Positions 25,059-34,856 of a stretch of DNA of 64,000 nucleotides are shown here, piece by piece; position 1 is the stretch's first letter; each line of letters begins with the position of its first letter. This DNA is from an uncultured Kordia sp. GTDB taxonomy: Bacteria; Bacteroidota; Bacteroidia; Flavobacteriales; Flavobacteriaceae. The translations under genes and the position numbers were made by a program. Where the stretch lies: the NCBI RefSeq assembly GCF_947489565.1, contig NZ_CANLEA010000002.1, positions 310,001 through 374,000 of the forward strand, read 5' to 3'. The notes below the pieces were generated by a model, which did no database searches, was not told the DNA's origin, and saw nothing but the letters and a program-made list of their open reading frames with translations.

Positions 25059-25640
25059 TTAAGCGTTGCCAGGGAAAGAAGAAGCACATACTCTGCACGC
25101 TCGAAGTTTTGCAAGATTGAAATCAACGTTTCCAACACTGATTCCGTTCATCATGTCTATAGAACCTATAATACAACCGCCTGCTCCTCCTAGTGTTACT
25201 CTTAACGTGTCTCCCCAATGATTACAGAATGGTTGTCCTTGAAAGCAATAAAAAGCATCTATTAATAAGTTTTCAAATCTGAATGTCACCGTTCCATTAA
25301 AAGAATCGTCCGTAATTTTTAATCCATTGTACAAATCCTCTTCCCAATAACCAGAATTAATAGATTGAAATACAAAGTCACAACCATCTAAAAATGAAAC
25401 TCCTTGCGAAGTCAGTTTTGTATATATGCTTACAAATTCATTTTCAGAAACTGTAATCCATTCACTATTTAAATACACCTGATTATTTGTAACTCTGGCA
25501 TCTCTTGATTGCGTTTTCAATTGTGTTCTTGCTGATGTCATCGTTTTTTCGTCCTCTTGAAATTCTGGATCATTCACTTGACATGAGTTTACAATAAACA
25601 ATAAGAACAATAAAAGTGTGGTTGGTTTTAAAATTTTCAT
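25059..25640 (-). CDS. Secreted lipoprotein, unknown function
   Basis: 193 residues from the ATG at 25640, which opens a lipoprotein signal (MKILKPTTLLLFLLFIVNSC, Cys 20). The frame extends upstream to 25694, but that adds no plausible leader. The mature part has a beta-rich middle with YNGLKITDDSFNGTVTFRFEN and six further Cys: one in DGCDF and five toward the C-terminus (CFQGQPFC, GGAGGCI, ACRVC), suggesting disulphides. No family recognised. It lies between the peptide gene cluster and the two-component system on the same strand. Confidence 0.68.
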   Translation of the reverse strand: MKILKPTTLLLFLLFIVNSCQVNDPEFQEDEKTMTSARTQLKTQSRDARVTNNQVYLNSEWITVSENEFVSIYTKLTSQGVSFLDGCDFVFQSINSGYWEEDLYNGLKITDDSFNGTVTFRFENLLIDAFYCFQGQPFCNHWGDTLRVTLGGAGGCIIGSIDMMNGISVGNVDFNLAKLRACRVCASSFPGNA

Positions 25641-25811
25641 AAGTACATAAATTAGTTCCTCTACTCTGTTACAATAAGGTTTTTCGAGTTCCACCGTTAC
25701 ATAGAAATGTAATTACCGTAAGTATATAGACTAATTAAGTTGTGAGAAAATTATAGTTTGAAAATGGAGTAAATGCGTTTATTTTTGTTGTAAACGCAAC
25801 GAATGTATTTC

Positions 25812-26564
25812 TTAAATAATTGTAGAAGACATTTGTTTTAGTTTTTGAATTAAAGCTGCTTTTCTACGATACGAAATAGGAAGTTTAATCGCGTCTAAAG
25901 CTACAAATCCTCCGCGTCCATTGTCAAAAGAAGAGACTTGGTTTAAATTGACCACATAGGAACGATGTATTTGAAAGAAGGAGTTTGGAAATATGTTTTG
26001 ATAGTTTGATAGCGGATTGCGCAGTAAGAAACTAGATTTGTTTTTTAAATGCCATTTGGTGTATTGATTTTGCGCTTCTAGGTATACAATATCTTCAAAC
26101 TTGACAATCATGTGTTTCTTTTTATCATTGATCATAATAATTTTTTCATCATTGATTTTTTGTACATCCATGACTTCTTTGATGTCTGTGAGCAATTTTA
26201 AATCTTCTATTTTTTTCTTTGCCTTTTCTACTGCGGCTAGCAAATCTTTAATGATGATAGGTTTCAAAATATAATCAAGTGCATTTTTTTTAATAGCTTC
26301 GATAGCATAATGATCGTAGCCTGTAACAAGAATTGCTGCAAATTCAGGTTGTTTAAAATAATCTAAAACAGTTAATCCTAAACCATCTTTGAGTTCTATG
26401 TCTAAAAATACAAGGTTGGGGTTTTTCTCTTTTATGATCGTAATAGCATCTTTTACGGTATCTGTATCGCCTATAATGGAAACATCTTTGCAGTAATTTT
26501 TAATAAAGTTCTTTAGTAAGTTTTTACTTTTTGGTTCATCTTCTACAATAATTGCTTTTATCAT
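25812..26564 (-). CDS. LytTR family response regulator
   Basis: 250 residues. Receiver domain at residues 1-120 with acidic pocket VEDEPKS, phospho-acceptor in NLVFLDIELKDG and Lys in ALDYILKPI. The LytTR DNA-binding domain occupies about 145-245 (IVYLEAQNQYTKWHL, FFQIHRSYVVNLNQV). Target promoters are unknown. It starts 3 bases after the histidine kinase stop and forms a two-component pair with it. Confidence 0.93.
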   Translation of the reverse strand: MIKAIIVEDEPKSKNLLKNFIKNYCKDVSIIGDTDTVKDAITIIKEKNPNLVFLDIELKDGLGLTVLDYFKQPEFAAILVTGYDHYAIEAIKKNALDYILKPIIIKDLLAAVEKAKKKIEDLKLLTDIKEVMDVQKINDEKIIMINDKKKHMIVKFEDIVYLEAQNQYTKWHLKNKSSFLLRNPLSNYQNIFPNSFFQIHRSYVVNLNQVSSFDNGRGGFVALDAIKLPISYRRKAALIQKLKQMSSTII

Positions 26565-26567
26565 AAT

Positions 26568-29249
26568 TTATAGTATCGGTAATATTAATTGTATTCTGGT
26601 TCCTTTGGTGACGTCAACGCTTTTAAAGCTTGCAATGTTACTGCGTAATTTATCATTGATCAAATCAATACGTTGCTTGATGATTTGAATTCCCATAGAC
26701 TTGTGTTTCCCTTTTACAGATTTGAGTTTCTCAGCATCAAATCCGCAACCATTGTCTATGATTTCAATTAACACGGATGATTTTGTATGGTAAAGATATT
26801 TTATTAGAATTTTTCCTTTTTCCTCTGTATTGGATTTGAATGCATGTTTGGCAGCATTTTCAACAATAGGTTGCACCATTAATGGGACAATTTGGATGGT
26901 TGTGTCGTCAATATCTGTTTCTATTTCAAATTCAAATTTATCTTCAAATCGATGCGACTCTAATACCAAATAGTTTTCTATAAATTCCAATTCTTCTTTA
27001 AGACTGATGTTACTTTTTTTAGAAAACTCTAAGCTTTTTCTAATGAGCGATGCAAAGTCGCCAATATACGTGTTTGCTGCGATGGCATCTCCTTCAAAAA
27101 TATAACCTTGCAATGTATTTAGAGAATTGAATACAAAATGCGGATTCATTTGATTTCTCAGCGTAGCCAATTCCGATTCTTTGTATAGCAACTCTTTATT
27201 TATCTTCTTATTGGTTGCTTTAATTCGCATTCGAATCAAAATAATAAGCGTTCCTAATATAAAACCGATCAGCGCTATTCTGAAAGAAAGTAATTCTGAA
27301 AAATGAGGAGAGATTTGGAATTGAATTTTTTTAGGCGCACTCCAAATACCATTATTGTTTTGACATTGCAATACCAATTGATAACTGTTTGATGGTAAAA
27401 AATGATATTCTATGCTTCTATTGTTGGTATAATTCCACAATCCGTCATTCAGCCTATATCTGTAAAAGGATTCTGGCTCTACAGGTTTGTTCAAGGTAAG
27501 TCCCGTAAATGTGATTTTTACTGAGTTTTCGTTATGCTTTAATTCGTATCTGCTTTTTAAAGAATCTGTCAATTGTCCATTGACAAAGAATTGATTGATG
27601 GTAATTTTTGGCGCGTTGTTGTACTTTATCAATTTATCAGGATCAAAAAAATTGATTCCGTTAGACGTTGCCAAATACATGTTTTGATCCCAGAAAAGAA
27701 TATCATTTATTGAATTTGAATGCAAGCCATCTTGTGTGGTAAAACTATCAACATTCGTTATTTCACGTGTAGCATTTTTTGAAGTATACGTAAGCTTACA
27801 AAGTCCTTTATTTGTTCCTATCCATAAAATACTATCATTTTGTTTGTACAAACATTGCAATGCTTTCCCTTCCAGTTTTTTATGTTGTATTTGAAAGATT
27901 GAATCAGTAGTTTTATACAATAATCCTTTGGTAAGTGTTGCCAACCAAAGTCCTTTTTTATCATTCAAAATATCATTGACTCTTGTGGGAATAGAATCTT
28001 TTCTTAGTAGCGGAATTCTAGTTGTTTTATAAGCCTTATTTTTAAAATTAATTTTATACAAACCGTCAATAGTTCCTACCCATAAACCTTGCGCATTGTC
28101 TTTTGCTACACATAAAGGTCTGGATTCGAATTCAAAATCAAGATGTAGATTGTCATGCTTGTAACTATACATCAAAAGACCATTTCCCCAATAACGCACA
28201 TATTTACGATCTGAAATTTTTAAGGTGTGATGCAAATATGAATCAAAGTTAGAACGCGCTATTTTTTTGCCTAATAAATCACTAATTCTCTGTTTTTTAA
28301 CTTTGCTTATTTTTAAATTGGAGAAGAAAAAATTTACTTCATCTTTATAATACAATGCTTTATTCTTTTCGCTTAATTCTGCGATGAGAATATCATCAAA
28401 TACTTTTAATTCCTGATAGCCAAGATCTGAATTGGAAGAGATATTTAATTTTTTAATATGTAGCGATGGCATATACAGAATTCCTCTATCGAGCGTTGTA
28501 AACCAATAATTCCCTTGTGCATTTTGATACAAAGAAGAAATCGGAATGTCCTTAAAGTATATTTTTGCTTGCTGAGTGGTATCGCCTTTTTCATAGAAAA
28601 GAGCGCCTTTGGATCGAGTGAATCTCCAGAAATTCCCGTTCAAATCAACAACCTCATCCAAAATATCAGGGTTTATTTTTTTCCGCTGACTGAGCTTGTT
28701 AACAATCAAATTATTGATATATCTGTTTCCTATATACGTTTTTAAGGTTAATGGAAGTTGCTGTATTTCTCCAGTTTCTATGTTGATTACATAATAGTTC
28801 TCTGGCAGTCCATTTTCAAAATTACGTATGAAGCTAATCGTTGTATCTGTAACGTTAATGATATTAAACCAGCCTGCATTTTTTTTGTATTGTTTAATCT
28901 TCCAATTATAGGCAAAAGGAGAAAATTGTTTGCCATCCCAAAAACTAAACGAGCCATCATAACCATTTACCCAAAATGTATTGTGTGTTCCTTGGTAGAA
29001 TTCAAAATTGACCAAGTTTGCCAATCCTTCTTTCGTAGTATAAGTCGTAAATGTATATCCATCATATTTTACAATTCCTCTATCTGAAGAAAACCACAAA
29101 TAGCCCAAATTATCTTCAAAAGAATGATAGGTTTGCGAACTAGGAAGACCACTTTCTGTATTGTAATTTACATAATAAGGCGTTTGAGAAAATACCAGCG
29201 CTACATCATATAAAAGGCATAAAAATAATAGTGCAAACTTTAGTTTCAT
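26568..29249 (-). CDS. LytS-like sensor histidine kinase with Reg_prop/Y_Y_Y periplasmic domain
   Basis: 893 residues from the ATG at 29249, giving a clean signal peptide (MKLKFALLFLCLLYDVALVFSQ); ATGs at 29258 and 29288 are alternatives. The first 590 residues hold two-component-propeller repeats (DNLGYLWFSSDRGIVKYDG, NAQGLWVGTIDGLYKI). A Y_Y_Y-like domain follows (YRYRLNDGLWNYT), then one membrane helix (about 660-680) and a His_kinase/HATPase unit with NQMNPHFVFNSLNTL, ENAAKHAF and IIDNGCGFD. Such proteins usually sense polysaccharides or envelope cues; the ligand is unknown. Confidence 0.92.
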   Translation of the reverse strand: MKLKFALLFLCLLYDVALVFSQTPYYVNYNTESGLPSSQTYHSFEDNLGYLWFSSDRGIVKYDGYTFTTYTTKEGLANLVNFEFYQGTHNTFWVNGYDGSFSFWDGKQFSPFAYNWKIKQYKKNAGWFNIINVTDTTISFIRNFENGLPENYYVINIETGEIQQLPLTLKTYIGNRYINNLIVNKLSQRKKINPDILDEVVDLNGNFWRFTRSKGALFYEKGDTTQQAKIYFKDIPISSLYQNAQGNYWFTTLDRGILYMPSLHIKKLNISSNSDLGYQELKVFDDILIAELSEKNKALYYKDEVNFFFSNLKISKVKKQRISDLLGKKIARSNFDSYLHHTLKISDRKYVRYWGNGLLMYSYKHDNLHLDFEFESRPLCVAKDNAQGLWVGTIDGLYKINFKNKAYKTTRIPLLRKDSIPTRVNDILNDKKGLWLATLTKGLLYKTTDSIFQIQHKKLEGKALQCLYKQNDSILWIGTNKGLCKLTYTSKNATREITNVDSFTTQDGLHSNSINDILFWDQNMYLATSNGINFFDPDKLIKYNNAPKITINQFFVNGQLTDSLKSRYELKHNENSVKITFTGLTLNKPVEPESFYRYRLNDGLWNYTNNRSIEYHFLPSNSYQLVLQCQNNNGIWSAPKKIQFQISPHFSELLSFRIALIGFILGTLIILIRMRIKATNKKINKELLYKESELATLRNQMNPHFVFNSLNTLQGYIFEGDAIAANTYIGDFASLIRKSLEFSKKSNISLKEELEFIENYLVLESHRFEDKFEFEIETDIDDTTIQIVPLMVQPIVENAAKHAFKSNTEEKGKILIKYLYHTKSSVLIEIIDNGCGFDAEKLKSVKGKHKSMGIQIIKQRIDLINDKLRSNIASFKSVDVTKGTRIQLILPIL

Positions 29250-29316
29250 GAAAATCATTGTGTTGAAATAAACGATATGCTTATCCACACTAAGTTAACC
29301 AATATATAATGGAGTC

Positions 29317-29356
29317 AAAAAAACCCGTCAAACTTATAATTGCTTGACGGGTTTTT
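29317..29356 (-). terminator. Rho-independent terminator of the SulP transporter gene
   Basis: AAACCCGTCAA (29321-29331) pairs with TTGACGGGTTT (29344-29354); on the minus strand the stem is followed by a run of seven T. It lies between the SulP stop (29379) and the start of the sensor kinase, so the two genes are separate units. Confidence 0.82.
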
Positions 29357-29378
29357 GCATGTTTTATGATCTTCTTTT

Positions 29379-31241
29379 TTAATCGGTATCTTTTACATTG
29401 GTTTTGATCCATTTCAAACAATCGTCAAAATTATCAAAACAGTCTTCTTCGGAAACTAAATCTGGAATAATATCGATACGTTCCATCATATGTTTTGGTT
29501 GCTTTTGTATGTTTACAAATAAGACTTTACGATTATTCGTTTTTAAGTCAAATAAAATATCTTCTAGCGTATATAATCCTGATTGATCCATATATTGCAT
29601 TCTTCCCATGCGAATAATAACAGTTTGTGCAGTATCAGGTAATTGTTTGGCTAGCGCTTGTATTTCACTCGTAGATCCAAAGAATAAAGGTCCTTTGATA
29701 TGCTTTATAAAGACTTCTTCTTTTAAGCTTTCTGGGAAACCTATTTCATCTTCCCAAGCTTCTTCCTGTAATGTTTTTACATCTGAAGTCTCTGCGGTAA
29801 TGTCTCCAATTTTTTTCATGAATACCAACGATGCCAATACCAATCCAATTCCTACTGCATAGATTAAATCCCAAAATGTTGATAAACCTAATACTACCAA
29901 CATAATAAATACTTCTGAGCTTAATTTTAAAGGACCTAGTTTGATATCTTTTGGTAAACTCGCAATGGCTCTTAATCCTTTATAATCCATTACACCAATA
30001 CCTACCGTAATTAGAATTCCTGCCAATACGGCTGCTGGAATTTTGGAAGCCACTGGTCCTAATGCTAGTAAAATTATCAATAGCAATATACCAGCAATCA
30101 TTCCCGATAGACGTGTTTTTCCACCAGAATTGATATTTACAACTGTACGAATCGTAGCTCCTGCACCTGGAATTCCTCCAAAAATAGCTCCAATGGAATT
30201 TCCAATTCCTTGTCCTACCAATTCTTTATTTGGTTTGTGTTTTGTTTTGGTCATATTGTCCGCTACGACACTTGTTAATAAAGAATCAATGGCACCTAAC
30301 AAAGCTAATGTTAACGCTGTGAGTATATATGGTGTAATACTTGAGAGACTGAATTCCGTAAAGATTTCCATTTTCGGCATTGGAAAATCACCCGTAATTT
30401 CTTCAATAGGTTTGTATCCTAAACTAAAGCCATACGCAATTGCTGACATAACTACAAGCGCCACTAAGGTACTCGGAATGGCTTTGGTGATTCGTTTGAA
30501 ACCGTAAATAATAAAGATAGTTCCTAAAGCTAACAATAATTCTAACCAATTGATATTTTGTAAAGCTCGTGGCAATACTTTTAATGTACCAATGACACCT
30601 GAAGAATTATTTTTTGCAAGTGTTCTGGCTTCATCAGAGATACGTGCTTCTGTAATTTCATTTCCACGTTTTGCTACCTCTTGAATGTTTTCTAGTACTA
30701 AAACACCTTCTTGTTGTTCTTGTTTTAAAAAATCTTTTAGAATTACTTCTTTAGCTTGAGGTTTAAATTGCTCCACATACGCATCATCATTTTTTGGTGA
30801 ATATCCAATAGAAGGTAGAATTTGCGTAATTAATATAATGACTCCAATAGCAGTCATAAACCCTGAAACCACAGGGTAAGGAATGTATTTAATATATTTT
30901 CCTAAGCCTATAGCACCTAAACCTACTTGCATTAAACCTGCCAGTAAAAAAACAGTTAGAATTGCAGGCAAAGCTTTGTCAACATCGCCGCCATTAGCTG
31001 CTATAATTCCTGCAATAACTACCATACTTACGGCTGTCATTGGTGCAGTTGGTCCAGAAATTTGTGTGTTGGTTCCTCCGAACAAAGCAGCAAAGAAACT
31101 AATAAAGATAGCTCCGTATAATCCTGCGCTTGGTCCTAATCCTGAAGAAACTCCAAAAGCTAAAGCTAGTGGTAAAGCAACAATTCCAGCGGTAATTCCT
31201 CCAAAAGCATCGCCTTTAAAATTAGAGAATAGGTTTTTCAT
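29379..31241 (-). CDS. SulP family anion transporter with STAS domain
   Basis: 620 residues, with about 10-12 membrane segments to residue 480 and a C-terminal STAS domain (residues about 490-615, with MRMGRMQYMDQSGLYTLEDI). The N-terminal GDAFGGITAGIVALPLALAFG and the GLGPSAGLYGA motif are SulP hallmarks. Substrates in the family are sulfate, bicarbonate or C4-dicarboxylates; specificity cannot be read. A soluble loop near residues 150-220 is larger than usual for the family. Single gene with its own terminator. Confidence 0.93.
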   Translation of the reverse strand: MKNLFSNFKGDAFGGITAGIVALPLALAFGVSSGLGPSAGLYGAIFISFFAALFGGTNTQISGPTAPMTAVSMVVIAGIIAANGGDVDKALPAILTVFLLAGLMQVGLGAIGLGKYIKYIPYPVVSGFMTAIGVIILITQILPSIGYSPKNDDAYVEQFKPQAKEVILKDFLKQEQQEGVLVLENIQEVAKRGNEITEARISDEARTLAKNNSSGVIGTLKVLPRALQNINWLELLLALGTIFIIYGFKRITKAIPSTLVALVVMSAIAYGFSLGYKPIEEITGDFPMPKMEIFTEFSLSSITPYILTALTLALLGAIDSLLTSVVADNMTKTKHKPNKELVGQGIGNSIGAIFGGIPGAGATIRTVVNINSGGKTRLSGMIAGILLLIILLALGPVASKIPAAVLAGILITVGIGVMDYKGLRAIASLPKDIKLGPLKLSSEVFIMLVVLGLSTFWDLIYAVGIGLVLASLVFMKKIGDITAETSDVKTLQEEAWEDEIGFPESLKEEVFIKHIKGPLFFGSTSEIQALAKQLPDTAQTVIIRMGRMQYMDQSGLYTLEDILFDLKTNNRKVLFVNIQKQPKHMMERIDIIPDLVSEEDCFDNFDDCLKWIKTNVKDTD

Positions 31242-31402
31242 CTGTTATTTTTTATTTTATTGTATTATCAGATGGAATTCGCCATGTATCAATTAGTTTC
31301 ATACAAAGAATGGTAATACTCATTTCATAGTTGGTTTCTGTATGGTATATAATGTTTAGATACGTGGGATATCTGAGTTCGTACTAAGTACGTAATTTTT
31401 TA

Positions 31403-32179
31403 TTACAATTCATTGACATCTTCTGAAATAATCCAACCAATTTTTCCATCGATGAGCTGAATTTTTTTCCAGTTATCCACTGTATCCAATACTTGCACTT
31501 TGGCACCTTCATGTAATACAAATACCTCATCGCTACGCAAGTTTGGTTCTGCTTTTATAGTAGTTTCTTTAGCAAATACAATTGCAGGTCTATCAGCTTG
31601 TGCTTTTCCATATTGATGGTAAGCAATGGCAACGGTTCCTAAAATAAAAAGGAATGCTATAAAACTTACTAAAAAGTAGATTCTTTTTTTGAGCGTTTGA
31701 TATGAAAATTGATATAATAAGAATGAAATTACACATAAAAATCCAAAAATCACAGCAATCCAAGCCCATTGATTGTAGGTAAACATTTCTGTAATACCAC
31801 TTACAAATTTTGAGATTTGTGTTTTTGGCAAAGGTTCAATAGCATCGATGGTCATATTTTTAGCAAATGCTAAATTGTTTAGAATGTCTTCGTCTTTTGG
31901 CGAAAGCTGCAATGCTTTTTCAAAATAGTAAATACTTGGCCCAATTTCGTTGCTTTTGTAATAGGCATTTCCAAGATTGTAATAAATTGCTGCAGAATGA
32001 TTTCCAGTTTCTAAAATAGATTTGTATTGCGTAATTGCTTCTGGAAATTTCCCTTCGTTATAAGCTTTATTGGCAGCTTCAAACAAGGAAGTATTATTAT
32101 CCTGTCCAAACACTAGCACACTACTAGAGAGGAACACGAGGAGCAAATATGTGATCTTAGTTTTCAAACGTTCTCTCAT
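31403..32179 (-). CDS. batE: BatE: TPR and SH3-like protein
   Basis: 258 residues. Signal peptide to about residue 25 (VLVFGQ), TPR repeats (AAIYYNLGNAYYKSNEIGPS and SIYYFEKALQLSPKDEDILNN), two membrane helices (about 135-185), and a C-terminal SH3-like segment (IKAEPNLRSDEVFVLHEGAKV). This order is typical of BatE, last gene of the Bacteroides aerotolerance operon. It shares one base with batD. Bat proteins are thought to form a periplasmic complex with the VWA proteins BatA/BatB; biochemical function remains open. Confidence 0.9.
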   Translation of the reverse strand: MRERLKTKITYLLLVFLSSSVLVFGQDNNTSLFEAANKAYNEGKFPEAITQYKSILETGNHSAAIYYNLGNAYYKSNEIGPSIYYFEKALQLSPKDEDILNNLAFAKNMTIDAIEPLPKTQISKFVSGITEMFTYNQWAWIAVIFGFLCVISFLLYQFSYQTLKKRIYFLVSFIAFLFILGTVAIAYHQYGKAQADRPAIVFAKETTIKAEPNLRSDEVFVLHEGAKVQVLDTVDNWKKIQLIDGKIGWIISEDVNEL

Positions 32180-33951
32180 TATCTATTTATTTGTTTGTCG
32201 ATTTGTGAAATCGTCTGTACTGATTTTTCGTAATCTTTGTTAATTGCTACGTCTGATGCTGGTGTATAACGCGCAAATTCGCAACTTTCTAACAAGCCAA
32301 TAAAGTCATGGATCGTTTCTTCTTTTACTTTACGCTCCGTTAATAACTGACTTATTTTTTCTTTACTAAATTCAGAGGTTTCTATGCTGAGTTTTGCACG
32401 TAAGTAATTGTGTAAAGCTCTTTCTAATACTTCATAGAATGCTTCTTTATCATTTAGTTTCTTCTTAGCTTCTGACAAGTATTTTTTCGCTAATCTGTTT
32501 GCCGTACGCGTTTTATTTCCCTGAATATCATTGTCATACGCTCTCTTTTTTCTTCTCGCAATTAATATGATTGGAATGAATAAGAAAGGAACTAATAACA
32601 ATCCGTAGAACAGATTTGATTTAAAGAAATCTGTTTTTTCAACAGCCGTCAAATTTGCTTCTGTTTTTAGGAATCTAAATTGCGAACCTGTAGTGGCAAT
32701 CGCTTGTTTTTGTGTCGTATTTTGATCGTTCTTCGTTTCAGCTGTAGCTGTATTTACAGGACCTTCCACAACGTCAATAATAATTTCATTAGACGTTAAG
32801 GTTTTATAGGTTTCTTCTGTTGGATCAAAATAAGAGAAGGATACGCTTGGTATTGGATATTTCCCTTTGTATTGTGGTACTACGGTGTAACTGTCTGAGA
32901 TTTTACCTTGCATTCCACTAATTCGCGTGGTCACACTTTCAGAAAATTCAGGTTCGTATACTTCTAATGAACTTGGCAATTTTAATTCTGGCAAATCAAA
33001 TAGTTTCAGATTTCCTTTTCCTGAAACTTCTATTTTTGCTTGCAACGATTCGTTTGCATTTAACGAATTTTTGCTCGTCGTTACTTGAAATTCAAAATCA
33101 CCTACTGCGCCTGTAAAATCTGCTGGTTTTCCAGCTTCTGGAAGTTCTTTTACATTGACTGTTCTTTGTACAGATGTAATGGTTTTGTGTACTGTTTCGT
33201 AACGTCTTCCATAAATATCTCTACGTCGTGTTGGCACCGAAATTTGCAAATCAATTGAAAATGGTTCTATGACTTGTTTTCCTGTTTTTTGCGGATATAA
33301 CACATATCGTTTTAAAGTAGCAAATCGATATTGTTCTCCTTTGTACGTAGTTGTTTGTGCACGTTTTTGTACTTGAATATTTTGACTCCAAAAGTTATTG
33401 AAGGTCGGTTTTCCTAACGGGACATAATCATTTACAATGATGGTTGGCTTTACATATAGCTTATAAGAAACCGTAACAGGTTCGTTTAAGTATGGATTTC
33501 CTTTAGAAACTTCAGTAACTAAATGAATTCCTTCTGAAATTACATAATCTGTATTGTTACCATCTGTTGGTTTGTTGACTGCTTTGGATACAGTAACCTT
33601 TACTGGCAAGGTTTTATAGGTTTGTCCATCAATTTCAACCTTTGCTTGTTTGATGGTAAAAGTACCTTCTGCCGTTGGTTGTAGAAAATAGGTATATGTT
33701 TTTGAAAACGAACGCTGTCCGTTATTCCAAACATGACTCATGGATTGAATAGGTCCGCCTACCACGCGAAATCCTGCAAAGCTTGGTGCGGTAAAATTAT
33801 CGCCATCTCTGTCCATTTCAAAGTCTACTTTCAAACGCTCATTTACGCCCAATTTCTTTTTGCTCAATTTCGTTTCAAAGGTAACTTGCGCGGCCAAAAC
33901 ACCTGCAAATAGCAAGAAAATGATAGTTGATATGTATGCTTTTGTTTTCAT
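32179..33951 (-). CDS. batD: BatD: aerotolerance protein
   Basis: 590 residues. Signal peptide (LLFAGVLAAQ), then a long beta-sandwich region with YTYFLQPTAEGTFTI, NPYLNEPVTVSYKLYV and SGKGNLKLFDLPEL, characteristic of BatD (DUF7379/BatD-like Ig repeats). A membrane helix near residue 445 (LFYGLLLVPFLFIPIILIARR) is followed by a cytosolic helical domain of about 120 residues. It lies between batC and batE in the conserved order. Confidence 0.92.
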   Translation of the reverse strand: MKTKAYISTIIFLLFAGVLAAQVTFETKLSKKKLGVNERLKVDFEMDRDGDNFTAPSFAGFRVVGGPIQSMSHVWNNGQRSFSKTYTYFLQPTAEGTFTIKQAKVEIDGQTYKTLPVKVTVSKAVNKPTDGNNTDYVISEGIHLVTEVSKGNPYLNEPVTVSYKLYVKPTIIVNDYVPLGKPTFNNFWSQNIQVQKRAQTTTYKGEQYRFATLKRYVLYPQKTGKQVIEPFSIDLQISVPTRRRDIYGRRYETVHKTITSVQRTVNVKELPEAGKPADFTGAVGDFEFQVTTSKNSLNANESLQAKIEVSGKGNLKLFDLPELKLPSSLEVYEPEFSESVTTRISGMQGKISDSYTVVPQYKGKYPIPSVSFSYFDPTEETYKTLTSNEIIIDVVEGPVNTATAETKNDQNTTQKQAIATTGSQFRFLKTEANLTAVEKTDFFKSNLFYGLLLVPFLFIPIILIARRKKRAYDNDIQGNKTRTANRLAKKYLSEAKKKLNDKEAFYEVLERALHNYLRAKLSIETSEFSKEKISQLLTERKVKEETIHDFIGLLESCEFARYTPASDVAINKDYEKSVQTISQIDKQINR

Positions 33952-33998
33952 GTGTTGTAACGAACTTTTAGTCGTTTTTTCCTGTATTTTTCTAATAA

Positions 33999-34856
33999 TT
34001 ACCAGTCTTTTTCAGCTTTTACTTTTACTCCTTTTGCCTTTTTCTCATTCAGTTTGTCCTGTGTTTTCTTTTCGGCATTGTTCATTGCTTTTAATAAGCT
34101 TTTTACCTGTTGTGGAGACAACTGATTTGGCTTTGGCTGACGTTGTTGTTGTTTGTTTTTATCGTCTTTTTGGTCTGCTTTTCCTTGACCATCTTTGTTA
34201 TCTTTCTTTTGCTTTTCTTTTTCCTTATCGCCTTGGCCGTCTTTATTTTTGTCGTCCTTTCCGCCTTCGTCTTTCTCTTTATCTCCTTTATCTTCGTTTT
34301 TGTCTTTTTGATCTTTCTTATCCTGATCTTTTTTGTCTTGCTCTTTTTGCTCCTCTTTTTTGTCTTTGTCTTGCTTATTTTTATCGTCTCCTTGTGGAGG
34401 ATTTTTCTTGAGCATGTCTTTGGCTAAGGCAAAATTGTAACGTGTTTCATCATCTGATGGATTGTTACGCAATGCTTTTTTGTAGGCAGCTACTGCTTTT
34501 TCGTATTCTTTATTTTTCATGAATACATTGCCCATGTTATGATACGCTTTGTGCTTTTCCGCTTTTGTTGTCGCTACTTCTGTAGCTTCCTTAAATCGGT
34601 TGAACGCTTCTTCATAGTTTTCATGATTGTAGTATACATTTCCTAAGTTGTACTTTGCTGCTACATTTTCACCATTTTTGGAGATCGCTTTTCTATATTC
34701 TGCTTCCGCATCAGCGTAACTACTATCTTTTACAGCATTGTTTGCTATATATGTATAGTTGTTTGAGTCTTTTTTGAATGCTTCTTCTTTCTTATCCTGT
34801 GCATGCGACACAGAAACAGTAAGCACTACAAGTAGTATGTGTTTTACGTATTTCAT
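33999..34856 (-). CDS. batC: BatC: TPR protein with charged low-complexity region
   Basis: 285 residues. Signal peptide (VVLTVSVSHAQ), three TPR units between residues 45 and 150 (AKYNLGNVYYNHENYEEAF, YHNMGNVFMKNKEYEKAV, ALRNNPSDDETRYNFALAK), then about 90 residues of Lys/Asp/Glu/Gln-rich sequence (many KDKK, QDKKD and DKEK units), and a conserved C-terminal LSPQQVKSLLKAMNNAEKKTQ. It overlaps batB by ATGA. The charged region is a disordered linker; its antisense strand gives long spurious Leu/Phe frames. Confidence 0.92.
   Translation of the reverse strand: MKYVKHILLVVLTVSVSHAQDKKEEAFKKDSNNYTYIANNAVKDSSYADAEAEYRKAISKNGENVAAKYNLGNVYYNHENYEEAFNRFKEATEVATTKAEKHKAYHNMGNVFMKNKEYEKAVAAYKKALRNNPSDDETRYNFALAKDMLKKNPPQGDDKNKQDKDKKEEQKEQDKKDQDKKDQKDKNEDKGDKEKDEGGKDDKNKDGQGDKEKEKQKKDNKDGQGKADQKDDKNKQQQRQPKPNQLSPQQVKSLLKAMNNAEKKTQDKLNEKKAKGVKVKAEKDW

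Noticed and set aside
31380-31392. CGTACT/AGTACG palindrome downstream of batE
   Set aside because: One-base loop and no T-run in the sense of batE; not convincing as a terminator.
34110-34427. Long Leu/Phe-rich frames on the plus strand across batC
   Set aside because: They are the antisense of the Lys/Asp/Glu/Gln low-complexity region of batC; no start context or family.
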